A DNA stretch of 10,291 bases, taken from positions 1 to 10,291 of the forward strand of contig UQZF01000091.1 of NCBI GenBank assembly GCA_900545455.1, read 5' to 3'. Source of the stretch: an uncultured Eubacteriales bacterium (GTDB lineage Bacteria; Bacillota; Clostridia; Lachnospirales; Lachnospiraceae). Both the position numbers and the translations under genes were made by a program. The notes beneath the pieces were generated by a model. It did no database searches, was not told where the DNA came from, and was given only the letters and a program-made list of their open reading frames with translations. Within the stretch, counting starts at the first letter, position 1. Each line of letters begins with the position of its first letter. Of this stretch, positions 1-6,574 are shown in pieces.

Positions 1-670
1 CAATTGCGACATGTATCATCATAGTCTCATCGCGGTTAATGATTATGTCAAGAAAATATTGGGCATCAACATTCTCCCTGCCAAAGCATCTGATTAACTC
101 TAAAACCGTCCTCTTAATTGCCTCATTGATGTACGCTGCTTCCCTCGTTCTAGGAATCTCCGATATAAATTTCTTAAACTGCGGCAGAATGTATTCTTTT
201 AACTCTGCCATAAGCTCAGGATGTTCTCCGACACCGTCAATTCCCGCAAGGTTTGGTATCTGGTACATATTTACCTGATAGTATCTGCTGTTGGTAAGCT
301 CCTCGTCATCCTCATCACGATGTGCAAGGACATAATCACAGAATGTCTTTATTTTATCAATGTATTCCTTCAGTCCTATATTCCCGATATAGTACTGTCC
401 TTTGTAATAATTACAATATATCTCATCTTTCATATGAAAGATATTTTCATCATTCTTAAGTTCTGCCGCATACAGCTCATCCATAACCGCAATGGAACGC
501 TCAAGCATCTCCGGACACATCTCGTCCTTACTGTCACTTCCGCATATCCAATTGCCGAACACATCATAAGCAAGCTCGACCTTCAATCCGTCAAGGTCAT
601 ATTTATCTCCGTCCATATTTCTGACAACCGGGCTGTCATACACCGCGATGGCTCTGTCATACTCCTCCAT
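1..670 (-). CDS. C-terminal part of a split helical signalling-type protein (runs off window)
   Basis: An open frame without any stop runs from an ATG at 670 to the window edge (223 complete codons). It is in exactly the same frame as the gene ending at 683; only one TAA and three sense codons lie between that stop and this ATG. The protein is acidic and rich in Tyr, Asp and Glu, starts MEEYDRAIAVYDSP, and looks helical, with repeated aromatic/acidic patterns like degenerate TPR-type sensor modules. At the window edge it reads TMMIHVAI, which could be the start of an HD-type phosphohydrolase domain; that is a guess from very few residues. There is no convincing ribosome site before the ATG, only a weak purine stretch (AAGAAAAG) overlapping the stop region. 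It is therefore more likely the continuation of the upstream frame than an independent gene. Function is unknown. Confidence 0.6.
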   Translation of the reverse strand, partial: MEEYDRAIAVYDSPVVRNMDGDKYDLDGLKVELAYDVFGNWICGSDSKDEMCPEMLERSIAVMDELYAAELKNDENIFHMKDEIYCNYYKGQYYIGNIGLKEYIDKIKTFCDYVLAHRDEDDEELTNSRYYQVNMYQIPNLAGIDGVGEHPELMAELKEYILPQFKKFISEIPRTREAAYINEAIKRTVLELIRCFGRENVDAQYFLDIIINRDETMMIHVAI

Positions 671-682
671 AAGCCACTTTTC

Positions 683-1270
683 TTATTCTGCCGTGCTCTC
701 CCTGAATTTCTTATAATACGGACGTACGTTCACAATTATTACCGTAAAATTATAATATGAAAAAAGGATTCTCCTCCTTAAATCCCAGTCTTCAATATCA
801 GCATAATTATTGAAAGCTTCCTTCATAATATTGTATGCTCCAAAGCACTTCTTTCCTGCCTCAGCTCCGGGAAGCCTGCTGTAAAAGCCTCCGAGCATAT
901 AATACGCATAAAGCATCTTATCGTGCTCTCCAGCTTTTTCATAGAAGCGCGCAAGCACCTCTGTCATATTAATGCAAATGAGCCTGCCGCATAAGCCCTC
1001 ATCAAACAGCACCCCCAGCTGTTCTAAGAACTCATCGGCAAGCTCCATGTTAAGTCTGTTCTCTTGTTCAATAAACGGTCTCAGATACAAATTAAGTACC
1101 GCTTCGTTCTCTATGTACAGAGTACGCAGCATCTTAGACTTGGTACGTAAATTCTCAATCCAGCCCTCCTGGTCATCTGCTTTCAGCAGAGAATCATTCA
1201 ATGCTTCCTCTATGCCCAGATTCTTTTTGTACTTTTCAAAAAGGTCTATAATGCTGCGTCTTGTTATCAT
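683..1270 (-). CDS. N-terminal part of split helical protein, ended by in-frame TAA
   Basis: This is a 195-residue protein starting MITRRSIIDLFEKY. I chose the ATG at 1270 because GGAGAA lies about 10 bases upstream. A longer in-frame start at 1387 would overlap the ABC ATPase gene by 83 bases and add an Arg-rich tail that looks like an artefact of reading that gene in another frame. The sequence is all-helical, with patterns such as LYLRPFIEQENRLNMELADEFLEQL and FYEKAGEHDKMLYAYYMLGGFYSRLPG, suggestive of TPR-like repeats; I recognise no catalytic motif in this part. It starts 34 bases after the ATPase stop with no terminator between, so it may be the last member of the amino-acid transporter operon. 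The frame is closed by TAA at 683-685 and continues open beyond it, so the product may be a truncated form of a longer protein. Confidence 0.65.
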   Translation of the reverse strand: MITRRSIIDLFEKYKKNLGIEEALNDSLLKADDQEGWIENLRTKSKMLRTLYIENEAVLNLYLRPFIEQENRLNMELADEFLEQLGVLFDEGLCGRLICINMTEVLARFYEKAGEHDKMLYAYYMLGGFYSRLPGAEAGKKCFGAYNIMKEAFNNYADIEDWDLRRRILFSYYNFTVIIVNVRPYYKKFRESTAE

Positions 1271-1304
1271 AAATATATTTTCTCCATAATGTGATCTCAG
1301 GAAT

Positions 1305-2138
1305 CTACGCGAGTACCTTCGATAAGAACTCCTTAAGGCGCGGATTCTTAGGGTTCGAAAAGAACTCCTGCGGCGGAGCACTCTCAAGTATCTGTCCGTC
1401 GTCGATAAAGATTACCCTGTTGGCAACCTCTCTCGCAAATCCCATCTCGTGTGTGACAATTATCATCGTCATTCCCTCTTTTGCGAGAGCCTTCATAAGG
1501 TCAAGTACCTCTCCTACCATCTCAGGGTCGAGCGCACTTGTCGGCTCATCAAAAAGTATAACGTCAGGATTCATCGCAAGTGCCCTCACGATAGCCACTC
1601 TCTGCTTCTGACCGCCGGAAAGTGTCGACGGATACACATCAGCTTTATCCTGAAGTCCGATTCTTGCTAAAAGCTGTAATGCATTCTCTCTCGCATTCTT
1701 CTTAATCTCGGACTTGTTGGCTGTTATCGGTATAAGTTCTTTCTTCTTGTCCTTGCTTCTGAATATATTCGTAAACTTAGTCAGAGCGTTCTTTCTCTTA
1801 CTCTTTCTGAGTTCCTGGCACTGCACATACACAGGTGCAAGCATGATATTCTGTATAACTGTCTTATTGGAAAAAAGATTAAAATGCTGGAATACCATTC
1901 CCATATGTCGTCTATGTATATTAATATCAACCTTCATATCGGCAATATCGACACCGTTAAAGATAATCTGTCCGCCTGTCGGGTCTTCCATACAGTTGAG
2001 ACATCTTAAAAATGTACTCTTTCCGGAACCTGACGGTCCGATTACAACAAGAATATCTCCCTTGTTGACGGTGAGATTGATGCCCTTTAATATTTTGTTG
2101 TTCCCGAAATGCTTTTCAAGATTAATGACGTCTATCAC
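1305..2138 (-). CDS. polar amino-acid ABC transporter ATP-binding protein
   Basis: This is a 277-residue ATPase of the GlnQ/HisP type that powers amino-acid import with the two genes upstream. The motifs are complete: Walker A GPSGSGKST (34-42), Q-loop Gln84, signature LSGGQ (173-177), Walker B ILFDE (194-198), D-loop SALD, and H-loop His230. The N-terminus VINLEKHFGNNKILKGI is typical of the family. The start is GTG at 2138, which overlaps the permease gene by 17 bases; GGAG lies about 11 bases upstream, and no later start would preserve the first beta strand. The length exceeds the usual ~240 residues because of a Lys/Arg-rich insertion at about 105-145, between the Q-loop and the signature motif in the helical subdomain (contains SKRKNALTKF and RSKDKKKEL). 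The substrate cannot be read from sequence; a polar amino acid or cystine is likely from family membership. Confidence 0.93.
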   Translation of the reverse strand: MIDVINLEKHFGNNKILKGINLTVNKGDILVVIGPSGSGKSTFLRCLNCMEDPTGGQIIFNGVDIADMKVDINIHRRHMGMVFQHFNLFSNKTVIQNIMLAPVYVQCQELRKSKRKNALTKFTNIFRSKDKKKELIPITANKSEIKKNARENALQLLARIGLQDKADVYPSTLSGGQKQRVAIVRALAMNPDVILFDEPTSALDPEMVGEVLDLMKALAKEGMTMIIVTHEMGFAREVANRVIFIDDGQILESAPPQEFFSNPKNPRLKEFLSKVLA

Positions 2139-2832
2139 TCTTTCTCAGGCTCCTTTCCATAAGTTTAATTCCTCCGCTTATCAAAAGCACGATAAGTATG
2201 TAAATTATCGCCATGACAAGATACGGCACCATGAACTCATAACTGTTGCTTCCGATATAGTTGAACGCAACATACAGATCTGCCGCACCTACAAAGCTCA
2301 CAACCGATGTCTCCTTAATAAGTGCAATGAACTCATTTCCGAGCGTCGGCAGGATATTCTTGATTGCCTGCGGAATGACAATCTTAACCATAGAAACCGA
2401 AAAGCTGAGTCCCACAGCCCGTCCAGCCTCTAACTGTCCCGCATCAACCGACATGATTCCGCTTCGCATAATTTCCGAAATATATGCTGCACTGTTAAGA
2501 CCGAATACCATCATTGATACCTGCACGCCCGTCATCTTAATTCCCATAATCGGCAGCAATACATAATAAAACACAAGAAGCTGTACAACCATTGGGGTTC
2601 CTCGGAAGAGTCCTACATAGAAACTGCATATTCCGTTAAGTACACGCGGCAGAACCTTGTACTTAGGCACCACCCTCACCGTGGCTATAAGAGTTCCCAG
2701 AATTATACCGATTATAAGTCCTATAACCGCAATTAGAAGGGTATTTTTCAACCCTTCTAACACTCTTACATAGCCATTTTGTTCAAAGAAAATCTCAATA
2801 AATTTATTTACCTTCTGATCAAAATTGCCCAT
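2122..2832 (-). CDS. polar amino-acid ABC transporter permease (HisM/GlnP type)
   Basis: This is a 236-residue integral membrane protein forming the channel of the amino-acid importer. It has an N-terminal hydrophobic segment (TLLIAVIGLIIGIILGTLIA), several further membrane spans, and the conserved sequence YVGLFRGTPMVVQLLVFYY typical of HisMQ-family permeases. The cytoplasmic EAA loop, which docks on the ATPase, is clear: EAGRAVGLSFSVSMVKIVIP followed by QAIKNILPTLGNEFIALIKETS. The ATG at 2832 is preceded by AGAGAGG about six bases upstream and follows the binding-protein stop by 16 bases. Its 3' end overlaps the GTG of the ATPase gene, which suggests translational coupling. The length is normal for the family. 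A single permease gene implies a homodimeric channel, as in many GlnP/HisM-type systems. Confidence 0.95.
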   Translation of the reverse strand: MGNFDQKVNKFIEIFFEQNGYVRVLEGLKNTLLIAVIGLIIGIILGTLIATVRVVPKYKVLPRVLNGICSFYVGLFRGTPMVVQLLVFYYVLLPIMGIKMTGVQVSMMVFGLNSAAYISEIMRSGIMSVDAGQLEAGRAVGLSFSVSMVKIVIPQAIKNILPTLGNEFIALIKETSVVSFVGAADLYVAFNYIGSNSYEFMVPYLVMAIIYILIVLLISGGIKLMERSLRKSDRRH

Positions 2833-2848
2833 TTAAACCTCTCTCACT

Positions 2849-3700
2849 TTACTGCATCTTATTGATTGCGTCCGTGATACACTTAGCAGGAGCGGAATCA
2901 ATAATCACATACTGGATGTTTCCGTTTAAAAGATCCTGAACCGCAAGTGAACCGTTCTTATATCCTACTGACTGAGCCGTAAATCCCGTGAAGCCCCAGT
3001 CTGCATCACCTTCTACATAGAACTGACCTGTTGTACCGTTCTGAACACCAATCTTAACACTGCCGTCCTTAGCTGCTAAGATTGCGTTGACATCGTCCGC
3101 TGTCTTGCATGAATCGAACTCTGTGTCGTCTGATGTCACGATAAGCTTCTGTGAAGCACTGTAATATGAATCTGAGAACGTAACATACTCTTCTCTGTCA
3201 GGCTTAACTGTAAGACCTGCCATTGCGATGTCACACTTGTGCTGTCCGACTGAGAGACATACGGCATCGAAGTCCATGTTCTGAACTACAAGCTCAACAC
3301 CAAGGTACTCTGCAAGTGCTGCGGCAATCTCCATATCGATTCCGGTGTACTTGTCACCCATCATATACTCAAACGGCTCGAATGCCGCATTCGTTGCAAC
3401 TACGAGCTGATCCTTGTTGGCATCATAGACTGCCGACTCAACACCCACAGGTGTGCCGTCGCCGAAATAATGGTTACAAATCTCATCAAATGTTCCGTTG
3501 TCCTTAATTTCCTTGATAAAAGCGTTAACCTTCTCAAGAAGCTCCGGCTGATCCTTATCAACACCAAAAGCATACTCTTCATTGGTAAGGTCAATATCAA
3601 TAACCTTAGCCGTCTTGGCTGAATCCGATGACTTACCGCATCCTACGATTGTCATCGCTGCCATTGTAACTGCTGCAATAACTGCAATAATCTTCTTCAT
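2849..3700 (-). CDS. amino-acid ABC transporter substrate-binding lipoprotein, apparently circularly permuted
   Basis: This is a 283-residue precursor of the SBP_bac_3 type, tethered outside the cell to capture an amino acid for the neighbouring permease/ATPase. The signal peptide MKKIIAVIAAVTMAAMTIVGC ends in a lipobox with Cys21. The ATG at 3700 is fixed by AAGGAGGAG five to six bases upstream and lies downstream of a good promoter; the longer frame to 3754 would include the promoter. The usual family start (LVVATNAAFEPFEYMMGDKYTGIDMEIA) appears only at about residue 99. Residues ~32-82 (VIDIDLTNEEYAFGVDKDQ, then PELLEKVNAFIKEIKDNGTFDEICNHYFGDG) resemble the family's C-terminal segment. The protein ends at YVIIDSAPAKCITDAINKMQ, exactly where that segment normally follows. 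The arrangement is therefore a circular permutation, joined by a short linker (about 83-97). The ligand-binding core (FDAVCLSVGQHKCDIAMAGL, PDREEYVTFSDSYY) is intact, so it is probably functional. Confidence 0.93.
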   Translation of the reverse strand: MKKIIAVIAAVTMAAMTIVGCGKSSDSAKTAKVIDIDLTNEEYAFGVDKDQPELLEKVNAFIKEIKDNGTFDEICNHYFGDGTPVGVESAVYDANKDQLVVATNAAFEPFEYMMGDKYTGIDMEIAAALAEYLGVELVVQNMDFDAVCLSVGQHKCDIAMAGLTVKPDREEYVTFSDSYYSASQKLIVTSDDTEFDSCKTADDVNAILAAKDGSVKIGVQNGTTGQFYVEGDADWGFTGFTAQSVGYKNGSLAVQDLLNGNIQYVIIDSAPAKCITDAINKMQ

Positions 3701-3706
3701 AAGTTT

Positions 3707-3715
3707 CTCCTCCTT
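3707..3715 (-). promoter_or_regulatory. strong ribosome binding site of the binding-protein gene
   Basis: On the minus strand AAGGAGGAG lies six bases before the ATG at 3700. It is a near-perfect complement of the 16S rRNA 3' end and selects this start over the upstream in-frame codon at 3754. Confidence 0.9.
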
Positions 3716-3733
3716 AAAGAAATTCACCGATTT

Positions 3734-3762
3734 CTTATATCGTAAGGATAGCACACTTTCAA
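3734..3762 (-). promoter_or_regulatory. sigma-A type promoter of the ABC transporter operon
   Basis: On the minus strand, TTGAAA (3757-3762) and TATAAG (3734-3739) are separated by exactly 17 bases; each matches the consensus at five of six positions. Transcription would begin near 3727, giving a leader of about 27 bases, too short for a riboswitch or T-box. The preceding DNA is very AT-rich, which could act as an UP-type element or hold regulator sites. Confidence 0.75.
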
Positions 3763-3793
3763 ATCATAAACAATATATAAATTTAATCATATT

Positions 3794-3832
3794 TTTGTAT
3801 ATTTATACATATTTTTTGTATAAAATTTATAT
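3794..3832 (-). promoter_or_regulatory. candidate operator: AT-rich inverted/direct repeats upstream of the ABC promoter
   Basis: TGTATA-TT-TATACA (3796-3809) is an inverted repeat with perfect six-base arms, and TGTATA recurs at 3817-3822, 21 bases on, which is two helical turns. The 21-base spacing and 18-base box size recall tandem ARG boxes bound by ArgR/AhrC, but the sequence is so AT-rich that chance is a real possibility. It lies roughly 35-70 bases upstream of the -35 element. The regulator identity is speculation. Confidence 0.25.
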
Positions 3833-3837
3833 TGCAC

Positions 3838-3874
3838 AAAAATACCGCCCTGCATCCTCCGATGCAGAGCGGTA
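3838..3874 (-). terminator. Rho-independent terminator of the oleate hydratase operon
   Basis: The arms 3843-3856 and 3861-3874 pair over 14 positions around a four-base loop. The single non-Watson-Crick position is a U-G wobble in minus-strand RNA but an A-C mismatch in plus-strand RNA, so the hairpin fits minus-strand use. Five T residues follow at once on the minus strand (3842-3838). The hairpin begins eight bases after the stop codon of the hydratase gene. Confidence 0.9.
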
Positions 3875-3881
3875 ATGTTTT

Positions 3882-5888
3882 TTACATGTAGTCTCTTAAT
3901 ACTCCATGATCTCTTAAAAGCTTTTCTATTGCTGTTCCTTTAATCTTCTTGATTATAGGCTTCTTGAGTGCATTTAACGGTCCCGGAAGCTCTATCTCAA
4001 GAGGTGACTTACCATCCATGAGCTTTACGGAGCTGTCAAGAAGCTCTCTCACATCATATACACTGCCCCAAACCTCAGGAACACCTCTGTCAACTCCGAG
4101 AAGTCCGTATACAGCCTCCATAGCCGTTCTTACTGAGTACTCTGTTGTGAAGATTGTATCTCTCGGTGTCTCGGCGAACTGTCCGAGGAATGCGAAGTTA
4201 ACGCATCCGTCAGGAATTACGTCAGGACGGTCGCCCTTTCTTCTAGGCATGAAGAATGCTGTGATGTACGGCATCATTGTAGGTACGGATACAACCTTAT
4301 TCTTAGCAAGCTCATCAATCTGATCTACAGGGATGCCTAAGTGATAGAGCCACTCAGCGGCAATCTCCTCACCTGTACATTCCTTCATAGGCTTCTTTAC
4401 ATAGTCGCCCGGAACATCGGTGAACAGGCTGTATACCCATACACATACCTCATCCTTCTTCTGCTCCTTGAACTGTCCCTGTCTGTTGATTGTCCAGCTC
4501 AGCAGCCACTTAGAATCCTTGCAGCTTACGATACCGCCGGTAACGACATTGCCCGTTCTCGGATCTCTCTTACAAATCTTCTTGATGGCATTGATGATTG
4601 TCTCATCGGATGTCGTAACCGTAGCTGACTCCCAGTTGGTCTTAGAAATATCGGAGCAGAACTTCTCAGGATGACCGAAGTCAGGGCTCTGCTTTGCGAT
4701 ATTCTTCCAAAGGCTCCATACACCGCTTGTTCTTACCTCGGCATCACCTACAGGTGCCTGTGTATGCGAACCGTAGATTGTGCTCTCGGTACAGCTTCCG
4801 TTGGTTACGAATACCATATCGTTCTCGGTAAGCTCGATTGACTTCTCCTCGCCCTTATTCTTGTAGATGATTCTCTTGGCAACCTTCTTGCCTCCGCTTA
4901 TATCGAACTCAACATTTGTAACCTCTGTATTGAACTCGAACTTAACGCCTGCCTTCTCGAGGTACTTCTTCATAGGAAGAATGAGAGACTCATACTGATT
5001 GTACTTTGTAAACTTGAGAGCTGAGAAATCAGGAAGCCCGCCGATGTGATGGATGAATCTCTGGAAGTAGAGCTTCATCTCAAGGGCACTGTGCCAGTTC
5101 TCAAATGCGAACATTGTTCTCCAATATAACCAGAAATCAGACTTGAATACCTCATCATCGAATACATCCTCGATGGTCTTGTCGTAGAGATCCTCGTCCT
5201 TGGTAAAGAACAGCTTCATAATCTCCATGCAGCCCTTCTGGCTCAGGTTGAACTTTCCATCCGTATGTGCATCCTCGCCGCGGTTAACCGTAGCACGGCA
5301 AAGCGAATAGTTAGGGTCATGCTTGTTGAGCCAGTAGTACTCATCAAGTACCGACACACCCGGTGTCTCTATTGAAGGAATGCTTCTGAACAAATCCCAT
5401 AAACACTCGAAATGGTTCTCCATCTCACGTCCGCCACGCATTACATAACCTCTTGTAGGGTCGTTGATACCGTCACAGGCACCTCCTGCAACATCCATTG
5501 CCTCAAGAATGTGAATGTTCTTTCCCGGCATCTGTGCATCTCTTACGAGGAAGCATGCCGCTGCGAGTGAGGCAAGACCGCTTCCTACGAGGTATGCTGA
5601 CTTGTTCTCAACGCCTTCAGGCTTCTCAGGACGCGCAAAGGCTTCATAATTACCGTTTGTGTAGTAAATTCCTTTGCTGTTCTTCTCATACCTTCCACGC
5701 TCCGTGTTACGAAACTCTTTAAGCTCCTGCTGCCTCTCTGCAGGCATTCCTTTCTTTTCAGAGCTTTTGGGTGCACCTTCTTTTTCTTTATTATCGTTCT
5801 TTTTCTTAACTGCATTTACTGCCGCAACACCTGCTCCTATTGCGAGTGCCGATGCAACTAACTTCATTTTCTTCTTACCTTTACTCAT
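3882..5888 (-). CDS. ohyA: oleate hydratase (FAD-dependent, MCRA family) with N-terminal hydrophobic extension
   Basis: This 668-residue protein is predicted to hydrate the cis-9 double bond of oleic and related unsaturated fatty acids to 10-hydroxy acids (EC 4.2.1.53), a detoxification/biohydrogenation-type reaction common in gut Firmicutes. Its markers are the FAD-binding start AYLVGSGLASLAAACFLV (98-115), with acidic Glu129 ending the second strand, and the family block RGGREMENHFECLWDLF (151-167), which includes the region of the catalytic Glu in characterised enzymes. It also has FENWHSALEMKLYFQRFIHH and the C-terminal block GQFAETPRDTIFTTEYSVRT. The basic amphipathic C-terminus (KKPIIKKIKGTAIEKLL) resembles the membrane-contacting tail described for such enzymes. 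Unusually, the first ~48 residues form KGKKKMKLVASALAIGAGVA, then a Lys-rich spacer, looking like a membrane anchor or uncleaved signal. I chose ATG 5888 over GTG 5900 because AAGGTGG lies eight bases before it. It follows the DUF308 gene by 22 bases and is followed by a terminator. Confidence 0.95.
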   Translation of the reverse strand: MSKGKKKMKLVASALAIGAGVAAVNAVKKKNDNKEKEGAPKSSEKKGMPAERQQELKEFRNTERGRYEKNSKGIYYTNGNYEAFARPEKPEGVENKSAYLVGSGLASLAAACFLVRDAQMPGKNIHILEAMDVAGGACDGINDPTRGYVMRGGREMENHFECLWDLFRSIPSIETPGVSVLDEYYWLNKHDPNYSLCRATVNRGEDAHTDGKFNLSQKGCMEIMKLFFTKDEDLYDKTIEDVFDDEVFKSDFWLYWRTMFAFENWHSALEMKLYFQRFIHHIGGLPDFSALKFTKYNQYESLILPMKKYLEKAGVKFEFNTEVTNVEFDISGGKKVAKRIIYKNKGEEKSIELTENDMVFVTNGSCTESTIYGSHTQAPVGDAEVRTSGVWSLWKNIAKQSPDFGHPEKFCSDISKTNWESATVTTSDETIINAIKKICKRDPRTGNVVTGGIVSCKDSKWLLSWTINRQGQFKEQKKDEVCVWVYSLFTDVPGDYVKKPMKECTGEEIAAEWLYHLGIPVDQIDELAKNKVVSVPTMMPYITAFFMPRRKGDRPDVIPDGCVNFAFLGQFAETPRDTIFTTEYSVRTAMEAVYGLLGVDRGVPEVWGSVYDVRELLDSSVKLMDGKSPLEIELPGPLNALKKPIIKKIKGTAIEKLLRDHGVLRDYM

Positions 5889-5896
5889 ACTCTTAT

Positions 5897-5903
5897 CCAC
5901 CTT
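5897..5903 (-). promoter_or_regulatory. ribosome binding site that decides the oleate hydratase start
   Basis: AAGGTGG on the minus strand differs from AAGGAGG at one position and sits eight bases before the ATG at 5888. It overlaps the alternative GTG codon at 5900, which has no comparable site, so translation most likely begins at 5888. Confidence 0.65.
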
Positions 5904-5910
5904 TCTGATT

Positions 5911-6465
5911 TTAATTTTGTAATCGTTTCCTGCGTATTGTCTTTACGGTGCTAAGTACCACACAGATATTTAACGCACCGTCAAGCACAAGGTTGATGCC
6001 GATTATCCATGCTGCAACGGTCTGTGCCGCAAAAGGAATCACCATAAGTATTATTCCCACAATTGACACCAACAGTGCAATAATAAGGATGAGCCACCAT
6101 TTCTCAATTCCGAACTTTCTCGCATCCACCGCCGTCTGAAGCTTGAGTGCTCCGTCCACAAGGATGAATATTCCGACACATATCGAAAGAATTTCAACCA
6201 TGTACGATGTTCTGAAAATGAGCACCGCTCCGAGTATCACGGATATGATGCCGAGTGCGAAATCGAACTGAAATGCAAGCTGGAAAATATCCTTCGTGAA
6301 ATAGCCGAGAATCTTCACGGCTCCGAGCAGGATTAACACAACTCCGAATATCTTGCACAGTACATTGATTGCCTTAATCGGACTGAATAAAATGAGCAGT
6401 CCCACGATTATGAGGCATATATCCATCACAATATACATATTCTTGACTATTTTGAGCTGTTTCAT
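5911..6465 (-). CDS. DUF308/HdeD-like six-span membrane protein
   Basis: This is a 184-residue, strongly hydrophobic protein. About six membrane spans are visible: the first is YIVMDICLIIVGLLILFSPI; others include VLCKIFGVVLILLGAVKIL, FALGIISVILGAVLIF, EILSICVGIFILVDGALKL, WWLILIIALLVSIVGIILMV and VAAWIIGINLVLDGALNICV. Paired spans with repeated Gly-rich turns and the pattern G-x-x-x-L-x-D-G-A-L are typical of DUF308, the family of HdeD. HdeD is linked to acid resistance in E. coli, but no biochemical role is established for clostridial members. The ATG at 6465 has GAGGATGG about six bases upstream. The tail is basic (TVKTIRRKRLQN), suggesting a cytoplasmic C-terminus. It is first in a two-gene unit with oleate hydratase, which suggests a shared membrane or fatty-acid stress role; this is inference from position. 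Confidence 0.85.
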   Translation of the reverse strand: MKQLKIVKNMYIVMDICLIIVGLLILFSPIKAINVLCKIFGVVLILLGAVKILGYFTKDIFQLAFQFDFALGIISVILGAVLIFRTSYMVEILSICVGIFILVDGALKLQTAVDARKFGIEKWWLILIIALLVSIVGIILMVIPFAAQTVAAWIIGINLVLDGALNICVVLSTVKTIRRKRLQN

Positions 6466-6510
6466 GCGTCCATCCTCGATTCACTTAGGTTTTAATCACC
6501 TTGTACGGTT

Positions 6511-6539
6511 ATAATATTACAGCCTTTATCTTTTTAAAA
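6511..6539 (-). promoter_or_regulatory. candidate promoter of the DUF308-oleate hydratase unit
   Basis: On the minus strand a -10-like TATTAT (6511-6516) lies 17 bases from a weak -35-like TTTTAA (6534-6539). The -35 match is poor, but the unit needs a promoter after the tetR terminator and this is the best arrangement in the gap. A CAGACA half-site (6540-6545) directly abuts the -35 position, as expected if a repressor blocks it. Confidence 0.4.
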
Positions 6540-6557
6540 CAGACAGATTTGCCCGAA

Positions 6558-6574
6558 TGTCTGAATTTCAGACA
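6558..6574. promoter_or_regulatory. perfect 17-bp palindrome, candidate TetR operator
   Basis: TGTCTGAATTTCAGACA has eight-base arms that match perfectly around a single central base. This size and symmetry suit TetR-family dimers. It lies between the end of the tetR gene and the DUF308/oleate hydratase unit, about 20 bases upstream of the proposed -35 element. Further copies of the same hexamer, in either orientation, lie at 6540-6545, 6587-6592 and 6623-6628. That the neighbouring TetR protein binds here is inference. Confidence 0.6.

Noticed and set aside
660..690. Frameshift between the two halves of the split helical protein
   Set aside because: The second half is in exactly the same frame (670 and 1270 differ by a multiple of three), so the interruption is a nonsense codon, not an indel.
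221..760. Plus-strand open frame of 179 codons and other plus-strand frames (for example 1714-2433 and 7099-7785)
   Set aside because: They lie opposite real minus-strand genes, show no recognisable domain, have low-complexity Ser/Cys/Leu-rich translations and lack proper ribosome sites.
3701..3733. Riboswitch or T-box leader in front of the amino-acid transporter
   Set aside because: The likely transcript start leaves a leader of only about 27 bases, and the AT-rich DNA beyond shows no T-box or riboswitch core or terminator/antiterminator pair.
3701..3754. Longer N-terminus for the substrate-binding protein from 3754
   Set aside because: It would place the coding start upstream of the -10 element and lacks a ribosome site; the ATG at 3700 has an excellent one followed by a classical lipoprotein signal.
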